From NCBI GenBank assembly GCA_963976055.1, contig CAXBJB010000008.1, forward strand, positions 62,001-126,000: DNA of 64,000 nt, read 5' to 3'. Below the pieces are notes generated by a model. The model was given only the letters and a program-made list of their open reading frames with translations. It was not told where the DNA came from and ran no database searches. A program made the translations under genes and the position numbers. Below, piece after piece: positions 27,136 to 34,745 of the stretch (position 1 is its first letter; every line of letters begins with the position of its first letter). The stretch is from UBA1479 sp963976055 (GTDB taxonomy: Bacteria > Pseudomonadota > Alphaproteobacteria > Rhodospirillales > Casp-alpha2).

Positions 27136-28539
27136 ATGCCCGATATCGACATCGCCACGCCCCCGCCCGGCCAGGCCGCGGACGGCCCGCCCCCCCGCCC
27201 GTCGCTCTCGGCCTGGATCTATCTCGGGCTCTGCGCCGTCGCGATCCTGCAGGTGTTCTGGCTCCCGGACGGCTGGCAGGTCGTCGCCGTGATCCTGGGG
27301 GCAAGCTATCTGGCCCTGGAATTCACCCGCACCTCGACCGTGCAGCGGCTGGTCGGCTACAGCCTCGCCTTCGGCGGCCTGGCGCTCGGCCTGCGGGCCG
27401 GGCAGGGGGTGGATGTCCTGCTCGACGGCATGGCGGCGGCGCTCAAGTTCCAGCTCGTGTTTTTCGCCGTCGCCTGGATGCAGATCCCGGCCAAAAGCAG
27501 CCCGACCCTGATGGCGGCGCGGCAGTTCGTGCTCGACCAGCCGGCCGGCCGGCGCTTTCTGATTCTGTCCTACGCGGCGCATTTCCTGGGCGCTTTCCTG
27601 AATTTGGCGGCGCTCACGCTGCTGTCGGACATGGTCGCCCGGCCCAAGGACCGTCAGTTGAAGGATCGTCTGGCCGTGGCGCTGATGGTCGGGTTTACCT
27701 CCGCGTCGTCATGGTCGCCGTTCTATGTCAGCGTCACCGTGGTTCTGGCGGCGCTGCCGGGGCTCAAATGGGTCGACATCGCCGTGCCCGGGCTGGTCAT
27801 GGGCATTCTGGTGGTCGCCACGACCGCGCTGATCGACCGCCTGTTCGTGCGCGGTGCCCGCCCGCGTCCGGCCCCCGGGCCCAAGGTCGAAAACGCCAAC
27901 TGGCGCAAGCTGTCGCTGCTGCTGGGTGCCTTGATGGTCTCGGTCATTACCCTGGAATCGCAGCTCCACCTGTCGATCCCGGTCGTCCTGGCGATGCTCG
28001 CCCCGCCCTTCGCGGTGATCTGGCTGTTCATTTCCAAGGGCCGTCAGCACGAGGCGGCGGGCTTGCCGCGCCGCGTCGTCGCGTCCCTGCCGGGCCTGCG
28101 CGGCGAGGCGCTGATCTTCATCGGCGCCAATCTGTTCGGCACGGGGGTGGCGCGGGTGCTCGACCCGGCGGCGGTGGCGGGGCTGCTCAACATCGGCGCC
28201 TGGCCCGACGTCGCCAAGCCGCTGGCGCTGGCCGGCTTCATCATTCTGGCCGGCGGCATCGGGCTGCATCCGGTGGTCCTGGTGATTCTGGTCGGCTCGG
28301 TCCTGCCGCCCGAGGTGTTCGGCATGCCGCCCACGGTCATGGCGCTGGTCATGCTCGGCACCTGGGGCCTGTCGACGACCTCGTCGCCGGTGTCCGGCAC
28401 GACCCTGGTGGTCGGCCGTCTGACCGGGGAAAGCAGCTTCCGCCTCGCCTGGCGGCGCGCCCCCCTGTATACCCTGTCGGGCGCCCTGGTCGTGGCCGCC
28501 GTGGCCATGGCTTATTGGAAACTGGGCGGCGCGCCCTGA
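27136..28539 (+). CDS. Polytopic membrane protein of unassigned function
   Basis: 467-residue protein with a Pro-rich N-terminal 25 residues and about 11-12 hydrophobic segments over the rest. Two features recall ion-transporter-type permeases: paired re-entrant-like motifs FTSASSWSPFYVSVTVVL (first half) and GLSTTSSPVSGTTLVVGRL (second half), each Ser/Thr/Pro-rich inside a hydrophobic region. This suggests an inverted-repeat secondary transporter. I do not recognise the family and give no substrate. It sits between the RutE-like gene and tsaB, 14 bp before the tsaB ATG. Confidence 0.75.
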   Translation: MPDIDIATPPPGQAADGPPPRPSLSAWIYLGLCAVAILQVFWLPDGWQVVAVILGASYLALEFTRTSTVQRLVGYSLAFGGLALGLRAGQGVDVLLDGMAAALKFQLVFFAVAWMQIPAKSSPTLMAARQFVLDQPAGRRFLILSYAAHFLGAFLNLAALTLLSDMVARPKDRQLKDRLAVALMVGFTSASSWSPFYVSVTVVLAALPGLKWVDIAVPGLVMGILVVATTALIDRLFVRGARPRPAPGPKVENANWRKLSLLLGALMVSVITLESQLHLSIPVVLAMLAPPFAVIWLFISKGRQHEAAGLPRRVVASLPGLRGEALIFIGANLFGTGVARVLDPAAVAGLLNIGAWPDVAKPLALAGFIILAGGIGLHPVVLVILVGSVLPPEVFGMPPTVMALVMLGTWGLSTTSSPVSGTTLVVGRLTGESSFRLAWRRAPLYTLSGALVVAAVAMAYWKLGGAP

Positions 28540-28553
28540 AGGACCCGCAGGTC

Positions 28554-29240
28554 ATGAACCTCCTCGCCTTTGACACGGCGACGACCGGCTGTTCGGCGGC
28601 CCTGTTCTTGGACGGCCGTCTGGCGGCCCATCGCGCCGCCGCCATGGCGCGCGGCCAGTCGGAAGCCCTGATGCCGATGATCGCCGAGGTCCTGGCCGAC
28701 GGCGGCTGTTCTTACGGCGATCTCGGCGGCCTGGCGGTGACGGTCGGGCCCGGCGCCTTCACGGGCCTGCGCATCGGCTTGGCGGCGGCGCGCGGCCTGG
28801 CCCTGGCGCTGGCCGTTCCCTGCGCCGGGGTGACGACGCTGGAGGCCGTGGCCCGGGCGGTTCCCGAAGCGACGCGGGCCGGCGGGCGGGTTCTGGTTGC
28901 CCTCGATTCCAAGCGCGCGGATATGTACGTCCAAATATTCGACGGAAACCTGGCGCCCCTGACCGAGCCGGCGGCCATGATGGCGGCGGCCCTTGCAGAG
29001 ATCGCCGCCGGCGGGCCGCTGACGGTTGTCGGCGACGCCGCCCCCCGGGCCCTTGAGGCCCTGGCCGACGCGGGCATCGCGGCCCTTGACGCCGACGCCC
29101 CCGGCGTGCCCGATGCGGCCGTGGTCGGCGAGATCGCCCTGGCCCGCGGCCTGCCGCCCGTGGGTGCGGCGCCGGCGCCGATCTATCTGCGTCCGCCCGA
29201 CGCGATCCGGCCCAAGGACGGCGGCCGGCTGCGTCCTTAA
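28554..29240 (+). CDS. tsaB: tRNA threonylcarbamoyladenosine synthesis protein TsaB
   Basis: 228-residue TsaB, the ASKHA-fold partner that with TsaD and TsaE transfers the threonylcarbamoyl group to A37 of ANN-decoding tRNAs. The N-terminus MNLLAFDTATTGCSAALF and the GPGAFTGLRIGLAAARGLALA stretch are diagnostic. The ATG at 28554 lies inside a much longer open frame but is fixed by the family N-terminus. The usual downstream rimI gene is absent; instead a TusA-like gene converges 30 bp away. Confidence 0.95.
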   Translation: MNLLAFDTATTGCSAALFLDGRLAAHRAAAMARGQSEALMPMIAEVLADGGCSYGDLGGLAVTVGPGAFTGLRIGLAAARGLALALAVPCAGVTTLEAVARAVPEATRAGGRVLVALDSKRADMYVQIFDGNLAPLTEPAAMMAAALAEIAAGGPLTVVGDAAPRALEALADAGIAALDADAPGVPDAAVVGEIALARGLPPVGAAPAPIYLRPPDAIRPKDGGRLRP

Positions 29241-29270
29241 GTATTCAAAATGACTTTGGTTCGGGGGCTT

Positions 29271-29552
29271 TCAGGCGGTCTTGCGGATGACCAGCCGGTG
29301 GGGGGCGTCGGCCTCCGGGTGGGCCGGGTCCTCCGGCGCCAGGGACAGAATTTCATGGCCATGGTCGCGCACGGACCGGGGCACGTTGTTCAGCGGTTCC
29401 GGCCCTTTCAGGCGCACGTCAAGTACCGCGCCGGCATCCAAACGCTCCAGAAAAAGCTTGGTTTTAACGAACGTCATCGGGCAAATGTCGTTCGAAATAT
29501 CCAAAAAATGCGCAATTTCAGGCGAGTCGGCCATTTCTTCCGGTTTTCCCAT
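29271..29552 (-). CDS. TusA/SirA-like sulfurtransferase
   Basis: 93-residue protein of the TusA/YeeD family, small cytosolic sulfur carriers. It has the family core FLDISNDICPMTFVKTKLFL with the conserved Cys-Pro (Cys24-Pro25) that holds a persulfide. The ATG at 29552 fits the family length; the frame is open further upstream. The second half (LKGPEPLNNVPRSVRDHGHEI) matches the beta-alpha-beta fold. The partner is unknown. It is divergent from mucR across a palindrome-rich region and might be regulated with it. Confidence 0.85.
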   Translation of the reverse strand: MGKPEEMADSPEIAHFLDISNDICPMTFVKTKLFLERLDAGAVLDVRLKGPEPLNNVPRSVRDHGHEILSLAPEDPAHPEADAPHRLVIRKTA

Positions 29553-29561
29553 CGTATACTC

Positions 29562-29590
29562 TTGTGTACAATACACGCGTACTTTATATA
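29562..29590 (+). promoter_or_regulatory. Candidate mucR promoter with overlapping palindrome
   Basis: TTGTGT (29562-29567) and TATATA (29585-29590) are separated by 17 bp, a good sigma-70-type spacing, and read toward mucR with a leader of about 145 nt. The perfect palindrome GTGTA-CAA-TACAC (29564-29576) overlaps the -35 and lies just upstream of the divergent TusA-like gene, so one bound protein could control both. Confidence 0.5.
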
Positions 29591-29600
29591 GGCGCCGCCG

Positions 29601-29622
29601 GGTCAAATAAAATGTTTTGACC
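29601..29622. promoter_or_regulatory. Inverted repeat GGTCAAA-N8-TTTGACC
   Basis: Perfect 7-bp arms at 29601-29607 and 29616-29622, about 10 bp after the predicted mucR transcription start. Position and symmetry suggest a repressor operator. MucR itself binds AT-rich sites and autoregulates in rhizobia, so autoregulation is possible, but a perfect dyad suggests a dimeric helix-turn-helix protein. Confidence 0.45.
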
Positions 29623-29741
29623 GATGTTTTCTGGCCGTGACGACACGGAAACTTTCCAGCATCTCGGCGATCTCCCAGGATCGGGACTCTGTTCTGCCGA
29701 TGGCACCCAGCAGACACGCTTTTAAAGGACAAGGCGAACTA

Positions 29742-30152
29742 ATGACTGAAAAACCGAATGCCTCCGACCTGATCGAGCTGACGACGGAGATCGTCGCGGC
29801 CCATGTCGGCAACAATACAATCGCGCCCAGCGACATTCCGGCCCTCATCAACGAGGTCTATACCGCCCTTTCCAACGTCGGCGCGGTTCCGGCGCAGGCG
29901 CAGCGCCCCAAGCCCGCCGTGCCGCCGAAAAAATCCGTGTTCCCCGATTACATCGTCTGCCTGGAGGACGGCAAGAAGCTGAAGATGCTGAAGCGGCATC
30001 TGAAGACGGCCTATAACCTGACGCCGGAAGAGTATCGCGAGCGCTGGGGCCTGCCCGTCGACTATCCGATGGTCGCGCCGAGCTACGCCAAGCACCGCTC
30101 AAATCTGGCCAAGAAGATCGGCCTTGGGACCAAACCCCGGCGTAAACGCTAA
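29742..30152 (+). CDS. Ros/MucR-family transcriptional regulator
   Basis: 136-residue DNA-binding regulator of the Ros/MucR family, which in alphaproteobacteria silences or activates exopolysaccharide, motility and virulence genes. The core IVCLEDGKKLKMLKRHLKTAYNLTPEEYRERW is followed by GLPVDYPMVAPSYAKHRSNLAKKIGLG, all typical. The second Cys of the classical C-x2-C is Asp (CLED) and the second His is missing (RHLKTAYN), so this copy has the zinc-poor version of the finger. The start at 29742 begins MTEKPNAS, preceded by AAAGGACAAGG. Confidence 0.94.
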   Translation: MTEKPNASDLIELTTEIVAAHVGNNTIAPSDIPALINEVYTALSNVGAVPAQAQRPKPAVPPKKSVFPDYIVCLEDGKKLKMLKRHLKTAYNLTPEEYRERWGLPVDYPMVAPSYAKHRSNLAKKIGLGTKPRRKR

Positions 30153-30252
30153 ACCTTTCCCACGGGTTGATCCTCAGGCTTTGGCACCTGCCCTGTTCGG
30201 GGTATAGTAAATGGGCGAATCCAGACGCCTGCTGGCAATCCGTGGGGAGATG

Positions 30253-30678
30253 ATGTCGGAATCACGTATCGAGCAACTTTGCGTCGACAAAGGCATGAAA
30301 ATGACGGATCAGCGCCGCATCATCGCGCGCGTGCTGTCCGAATCGGAAGATCATCCCGATGTCGAGGAAGTCCACCGTCGGTCGTCCGAGATCGACAACC
30401 GGATTTCCATCGCCACGGTCTACCGGACCGTGCGTCTGTTCGAGGAAGCGGGCATCATCGAGCGCCATGATTTCGGCGACGGCCGCGCGCGTTACGAAGA
30501 AGTAACCGATGAACACCACGATCACCTGATCAACGTGCAGTCGGGCGCGGTCATCGAATTCCAGAACACGGAAATCGAACGCCTGCAGGAAATCATCGCC
30601 CGCGACCACGGCATGCGTCTGGTCGGGCACAAGCTGGAATTGTATGGCGTGCCTCTGAAGAAAGGTGCGGGCAAATAG
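30253..30678 (+). CDS. fur: Fur-family regulator (Fur/Mur type)
   Basis: 141-residue metal-dependent repressor. The winged helix part has KMTDQRRIIARVL and the recognition helix region SIATVYRTVRLFEEAGII. The metal-binding stretch DEHHDHLI has His88, His89 and His91. The C-x2-C structural zinc site of E. coli Fur is replaced by NVQS, as in the alphaproteobacterial Fur/Mur group, which may sense manganese as much as iron. The start is one of two adjacent ATGs (30250 or 30253) behind GGGGA; an ATG at 30211 is possible but gives an unusual extension. Confidence 0.9.
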   Translation: MSESRIEQLCVDKGMKMTDQRRIIARVLSESEDHPDVEEVHRRSSEIDNRISIATVYRTVRLFEEAGIIERHDFGDGRARYEEVTDEHHDHLINVQSGAVIEFQNTEIERLQEIIARDHGMRLVGHKLELYGVPLKKGAGK

Positions 30679-30749
30679 GAATGACCCGACGCGACATTTC
30701 CCTGAACCGTGATTTCGGGGCCGACGGCAAGCGGGGCGTGAGGTAGGCG

Positions 30750-32129
30750 GTGACGGACGCGACGCCCAAAAAACTGCATATCAAAACCTATGGCTGCCAG
30801 ATGAACGTCTACGATTCTGATCGTATGGCGGCGCTTCTCGCACCCTTGGGCTATGCCCTGACGGATGTCGTGGACGACGCGGACATTGTGTTGCTGAACA
30901 CCTGTCACATCCGCGAAAAGGCGGCGGAAAAGGTCTATTCCGAGCTTGGCCGGATCAACAAGATGAAACAGGCGCGCCAGGCCGGCGGCGGGGCGATGAT
31001 CCTCGGTGTCGCCGGCTGCGTCGCCCAGGCCGAGGGCGAGGAGGTTTTGAAGCGCGCCCCCTATGTCGACATGGTGTTCGGGCCGCAGACCTATCACCGC
31101 CTGCCGGAAATGGTCGCCCGCCTGCACCGTGAGAAGGGTGCCCAGCTCGACACCGACTTTCCCGAGGAATCCAAGTTCGACCACCTGACGGGGCTGTCCC
31201 GGGTCGAAGGCCGCGCCGCCTTCCTTACCGTGCAGGAAGGCTGCGACAAGTTCTGTACCTTCTGCGTCGTGCCATATACCCGGGGTGCCGAATTCTCGCG
31301 CCCGGTCGACCAGGTGCTGGCCGAGGCCCGCCAACTCGCCGCCCAGGGCGCCGTCGAGATCACCTTGCTCGGCCAGAACGTGAACGCCTATCACGGCGCC
31401 GGCGCCGACGGGGCCGAACTCGGCCTGGGCGGGTTGATCCGTCTGCTCGCTGAAATCGACGGGATCGAACGCCTGCGCTACACCACCTCCTATCCGGCCG
31501 AGGTCGACGACGCGCTGATCGCCGCCCACCGCGACGTGCCCGAACTGATGCCTTATCTGCACCTGCCCGTGCAGTCGGGCGCGGACCGGGTATTGAAGGC
31601 CATGAACCGCCGCCACGGCCGTGACTTCTATATCGACCTGGTCGCGCGCCTGCGCGCCGCGCGCCCCGATCTGGGCCTGTCGTCGGATTTCATCGTCGGC
31701 TTTCCCGGCGAAACCGACGCCGACTTCCAGGACACGCTGTCCCTCGTGCGCGAGGTCGGCTACGTCCAGGCCTATTCGTTCAAGTATTCGCCGAGACCCG
31801 GCACCCCGGCGGCCGCCATGGAATTGCAGGTGCCTGAAGACGTGAAGGACGCACGCTTGAAAGAGCTCCAGGATCTTCTCAACACGCAGCAGCTTGCCTT
31901 CAACGAAAGCTGTGTCGGGCGCACTTTGCCGGTGCTGCTCGACCGGCCCGGCCGCCATGCGGGCCAATTGCTGGGCCGCAGCCCTTACATGCAGGCGGTC
32001 CATGTCGAAGCCCCGGCCGATTGGCTGGGCCGCGTCGCCGATCTGGAGATCGTCTCGGCCGGCGGCAACAGCCTGGGCGCGGTCCTCACGGACGCCCCGG
32101 GGCAGCCCACCGCCAGGAGATCGGCATGA
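30750..32129 (+). CDS. miaB: tRNA-2-methylthio-N6-dimethylallyladenosine synthase
   Basis: 459-residue radical SAM methylthiotransferase that adds a methylthio group to i6A37 in tRNA. The N-terminal UPF0004 domain has its three cluster ligands, Cys16, Cys52 and Cys90. The radical SAM CDKFCTFC motif has Cys165, Cys169 and Cys172. A TRAM domain ends the protein. The start is GTG at 30750 preceded by AGGTAGGCG. The stop overlaps the ATG of phoH (ATGA at 32126), so translation is probably coupled. Confidence 0.97.
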   Translation: MTDATPKKLHIKTYGCQMNVYDSDRMAALLAPLGYALTDVVDDADIVLLNTCHIREKAAEKVYSELGRINKMKQARQAGGGAMILGVAGCVAQAEGEEVLKRAPYVDMVFGPQTYHRLPEMVARLHREKGAQLDTDFPEESKFDHLTGLSRVEGRAAFLTVQEGCDKFCTFCVVPYTRGAEFSRPVDQVLAEARQLAAQGAVEITLLGQNVNAYHGAGADGAELGLGGLIRLLAEIDGIERLRYTTSYPAEVDDALIAAHRDVPELMPYLHLPVQSGADRVLKAMNRRHGRDFYIDLVARLRAARPDLGLSSDFIVGFPGETDADFQDTLSLVREVGYVQAYSFKYSPRPGTPAAAMELQVPEDVKDARLKELQDLLNTQQLAFNESCVGRTLPVLLDRPGRHAGQLLGRSPYMQAVHVEAPADWLGRVADLEIVSAGGNSLGAVLTDAPGQPTARRSA

Positions 32130-33241
32130 GCCGCGGGCGCTCCCGCCGGCAGACGCGCGGTGGCGTCGAGGCCGTGATCCCCATGGCCCCCGCGACCGGC
32201 GGCGGCCCGGCCGCGGCCATGGTCACGGAACAGATGACCTTCGCCAACAACGGTCTCGCGGCGGCGTTGTTCGGCTCCCACCACGCCCATCTGGCGCAGA
32301 TCGAACAGGGCCTGGGCGTGACCATTCATGCCCGCGGCAACGAGGTCGCGATCACCGGCGACGGGGCATCCGTGGACCGTGCGGCGGCGATCCTGGCCGC
32401 CCTATACGACCGCCTGAAACACGGCCACAGTGTCGACACGCCCGAAGTCGACGCCATGCTGCGGATGTCCAGCGGGGCGCGCGGCGGCGATGGCGGCGAC
32501 CCCAAGGAAGGGTTGAAGGACGCCGGTGTCGCGGTCCATACCCGCAACAAGGTGATCACCGCCCGGACCGCGACCCAGGCCGACTATCTGGGCGCCATCG
32601 ACGAATGCCCGCTGGTGTTCGGCCAGGGCCCGGCGGGCACGGGCAAGACCTATCTGGCCGTGGCCAAGGCGGTCGAACGTCTGGTCCAGGGCCGGGTCGA
32701 CCGCATCATCCTGTCGCGCCCGGCGGTCGAGGCCGGCGAGCAGCTCGGCTTCCTGCCCGGCGACATGCGCGAAAAGGTCGATCCCTACCTGCGCCCGCTG
32801 TACGACGCGCTGTACGACATGCTGCCGCAGCAGCAGGTGGAAAAGCGCCTGGAAAGCGGCGAGATCGAGGTGGCGCCCCTCGCCTTCATGCGCGGCCGCA
32901 CGCTGTCCAACGCGTTCGTCATTCTGGACGAGGCGCAGAACACCACGCCCGTGCAGATGAAGATGTTCCTGACCCGCCTCGGCGAAAATTCATGCATGGT
33001 GGTGACCGGCGACCTCAGCCAGGTCGATCTGCCGCGCGGCACCCGGTCGGGCCTGCGCGACGCCCAGGAAGTGCTGATCGGCACCAAGGGCATCCGTTTC
33101 GTCGAATTCACGGAACAGGACGTTGTCCGCCACCCCCTGGTGTCGCGCATCGTCCATGCCTATCAAAACGTGGAAACCTCGCGCCGTGCCGGCGCGCGAT
33201 ATGAGCACTATGAAAGCGAACGCGAACAAAGCGACGAATGA
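32126..33241 (+). CDS. PhoH-family ATPase (YbeZ type)
   Basis: 371-residue PhoH-like ATPase, usually paired with the rRNA maturation factor YbeY. An N-terminal KH-like region (TFANNGLAAALFGSHHAHLAQIE, GVTIHARGNEVAITG) precedes the P-loop GPAGTGKT (residues 168-175) and FVILDEAQNTTPVQMKMFLTR (Walker B). The ATG overlaps the miaB stop and has AGGAGA five bases upstream. The C-terminal tail (EHYESEREQSDE) is charged. It is 13 bp before ybeY and likely works with it in ribosome maturation. Confidence 0.95.
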   Translation: MSRGRSRRQTRGGVEAVIPMAPATGGGPAAAMVTEQMTFANNGLAAALFGSHHAHLAQIEQGLGVTIHARGNEVAITGDGASVDRAAAILAALYDRLKHGHSVDTPEVDAMLRMSSGARGGDGGDPKEGLKDAGVAVHTRNKVITARTATQADYLGAIDECPLVFGQGPAGTGKTYLAVAKAVERLVQGRVDRIILSRPAVEAGEQLGFLPGDMREKVDPYLRPLYDALYDMLPQQQVEKRLESGEIEVAPLAFMRGRTLSNAFVILDEAQNTTPVQMKMFLTRLGENSCMVVTGDLSQVDLPRGTRSGLRDAQEVLIGTKGIRFVEFTEQDVVRHPLVSRIVHAYQNVETSRRAGARYEHYESEREQSDE

Positions 33242-33254
33242 CGGCAGGGGCGTG

Positions 33255-33764
33255 ATGCCCGAACCGGCATTGGAGATCGCGGTCGACATCGCGTCCCCCG
33301 AATGGGCGGTGCTCGGCGATGCCGAAACGATTGCCGAATGTGCCCTGGCCGCCGCCTACGGGTTCCTGGACCATGGCGCGGACGCCCGCCCGGCCGAGGT
33401 CTCGCTGGTGCTTGCCGACGACGCCATGGTGGCGGCGCTCAACCGCGATTACCGGGGCAAGGACGGGCCGACCAACGTGCTGTCGTTCCCGCAACAGGAC
33501 GGCGATGTGCCGCCCGCGGGCGTGCTGCCCGGCATGCCCGAGATGCTGGGCGACGTGGTCATCGCCTTCGGCGTCACGGCGGCCGAGGCGCGCGACCAGG
33601 GCATCCCCCTGGCTGACCATTTATCGCATCTGTGTGTCCATGGTATGCTGCACCTTCTGGGTTTCGACCATATCGACGCGGACGAGGCCGACAGGATGGA
33701 GCGGCTGGAAACGGATATCCTTGGGGGCCTCGGCGTCCCCGATCCATATGGAAAGGAGCGGTGA
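33255..33764 (+). CDS. ybeY: Endoribonuclease YbeY
   Basis: 169-residue zinc metalloprotein needed for 16S rRNA 3' end maturation and ribosome quality control. The zinc signature HGMLHLLGFDH is at residues 129-139 with all three His. The GKDGPTNVLSFP stretch is the other family signature. The frame is open upstream into phoH, but ATG 33255 has AGGGG four bases upstream and gives the usual length. corC follows after 33 bp. Confidence 0.96.
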   Translation: MPEPALEIAVDIASPEWAVLGDAETIAECALAAAYGFLDHGADARPAEVSLVLADDAMVAALNRDYRGKDGPTNVLSFPQQDGDVPPAGVLPGMPEMLGDVVIAFGVTAAEARDQGIPLADHLSHLCVHGMLHLLGFDHIDADEADRMERLETDILGGLGVPDPYGKER

Positions 33765-33797
33765 CCGCCCGTTCGCAAGGGCATCTATCCTGGTAAC

Positions 33798-34745
33798 ATG
33801 AACGATCAATCATCGAGTCCCCCGCCCCGGGAAACCGGGGCCGCCCCCCATTCCTCTCCGCAGGAATCCCAGACCTCGCAGACCGAGGCGCGCGGCTCTT
33901 CCCTGTGGCAGCGCCTGATGCGCCGGCTTCGCGGCGGACAGAACGGCTCCGTCCGCGAGGCGCTCGAGGAAATCATCGAGGAACGGTCCGAGCCCGCCGC
34001 CCCCATCGGCGACGACGAACGGGCACTCCTGTCCAACATTCTCAACCTGCGCGGCCTCACCGTCGAGGACGTCATGGTGCCACGCGCCGATATCGTCGGG
34101 GTCGAGGTGGATACGCCGCTCAGCGAGATCGTGCGCATCATCGGCGAACAGGGCCATTCGCGCCTGCCGGTCTATCGAGGCACGTTGGACGACGTCATCG
34201 GCATGGCCCATATCAAGGACCTGTTCCTGTGGGAAGGCCACGACAAGGACTTCAAGCTGTCCGAACACCTGCGCCGCATCCTGTTCGTGGCCCCCTCCAT
34301 GGAGGTTCTCGAACTGCTGCTGGAAATGCGCGCCCGGCGCTCGCACATGGCGCTGGTGGTCGATGAATACGGCGGCGTCGACGGCCTGGTGACCATCGAA
34401 GACCTGGTCGAGGAAATCATCGGCGAGATCGAGGACGAACACGACCGTTCCTCCGAACCCGTGCTCAAGGAAAATCCCGACGGCTCCTACACCGCCGACG
34501 CCCGGGTCGAGATCGAGGCCCTGGAGGAAAAGGTCGGCCCCTTCGCCTCGGACGAGGAGCGGGAATACATCGACACCCTGGGCGGACTGGTGTTCGCGCT
34601 GGCCGGCCGCGTGCCGATCCGCAGCGAGCTGGTCGCCCATCCCTCGGGCTTCGAATTCGAAATTCTCCAGGCCGATCCCCGGCGGGTGCATCGCCTGCGG
34701 GTGCGCCGCCGCAGCGCCGGCGACAAGAACGCGAAAGCCGGATGA
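33798..34745 (+). CDS. CorC/HlyC-type protein with two CBS domains
   Basis: 315-residue soluble CorC-like protein. An N-terminal Ser/Pro/Gln-rich stretch (about 1-45) is followed by two CBS domains (VEDVMVPRADIVGVEVDTPL and the RSHMALVVDEYGGVDGLVTIEDLVEEI pair) and a C-terminal CorC_HlyC transporter-associated domain. In E. coli the homologue YbeX affects Mg/Co homeostasis and ribosome assembly and sits in the same ybeZ-ybeY-ybeX-lnt cluster. There is no membrane segment. The stop overlaps the lnt ATG. Confidence 0.93.
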   Translation: MNDQSSSPPPRETGAAPHSSPQESQTSQTEARGSSLWQRLMRRLRGGQNGSVREALEEIIEERSEPAAPIGDDERALLSNILNLRGLTVEDVMVPRADIVGVEVDTPLSEIVRIIGEQGHSRLPVYRGTLDDVIGMAHIKDLFLWEGHDKDFKLSEHLRRILFVAPSMEVLELLLEMRARRSHMALVVDEYGGVDGLVTIEDLVEEIIGEIEDEHDRSSEPVLKENPDGSYTADARVEIEALEEKVGPFASDEEREYIDTLGGLVFALAGRVPIRSELVAHPSGFEFEILQADPRRVHRLRVRRRSAGDKNAKAG

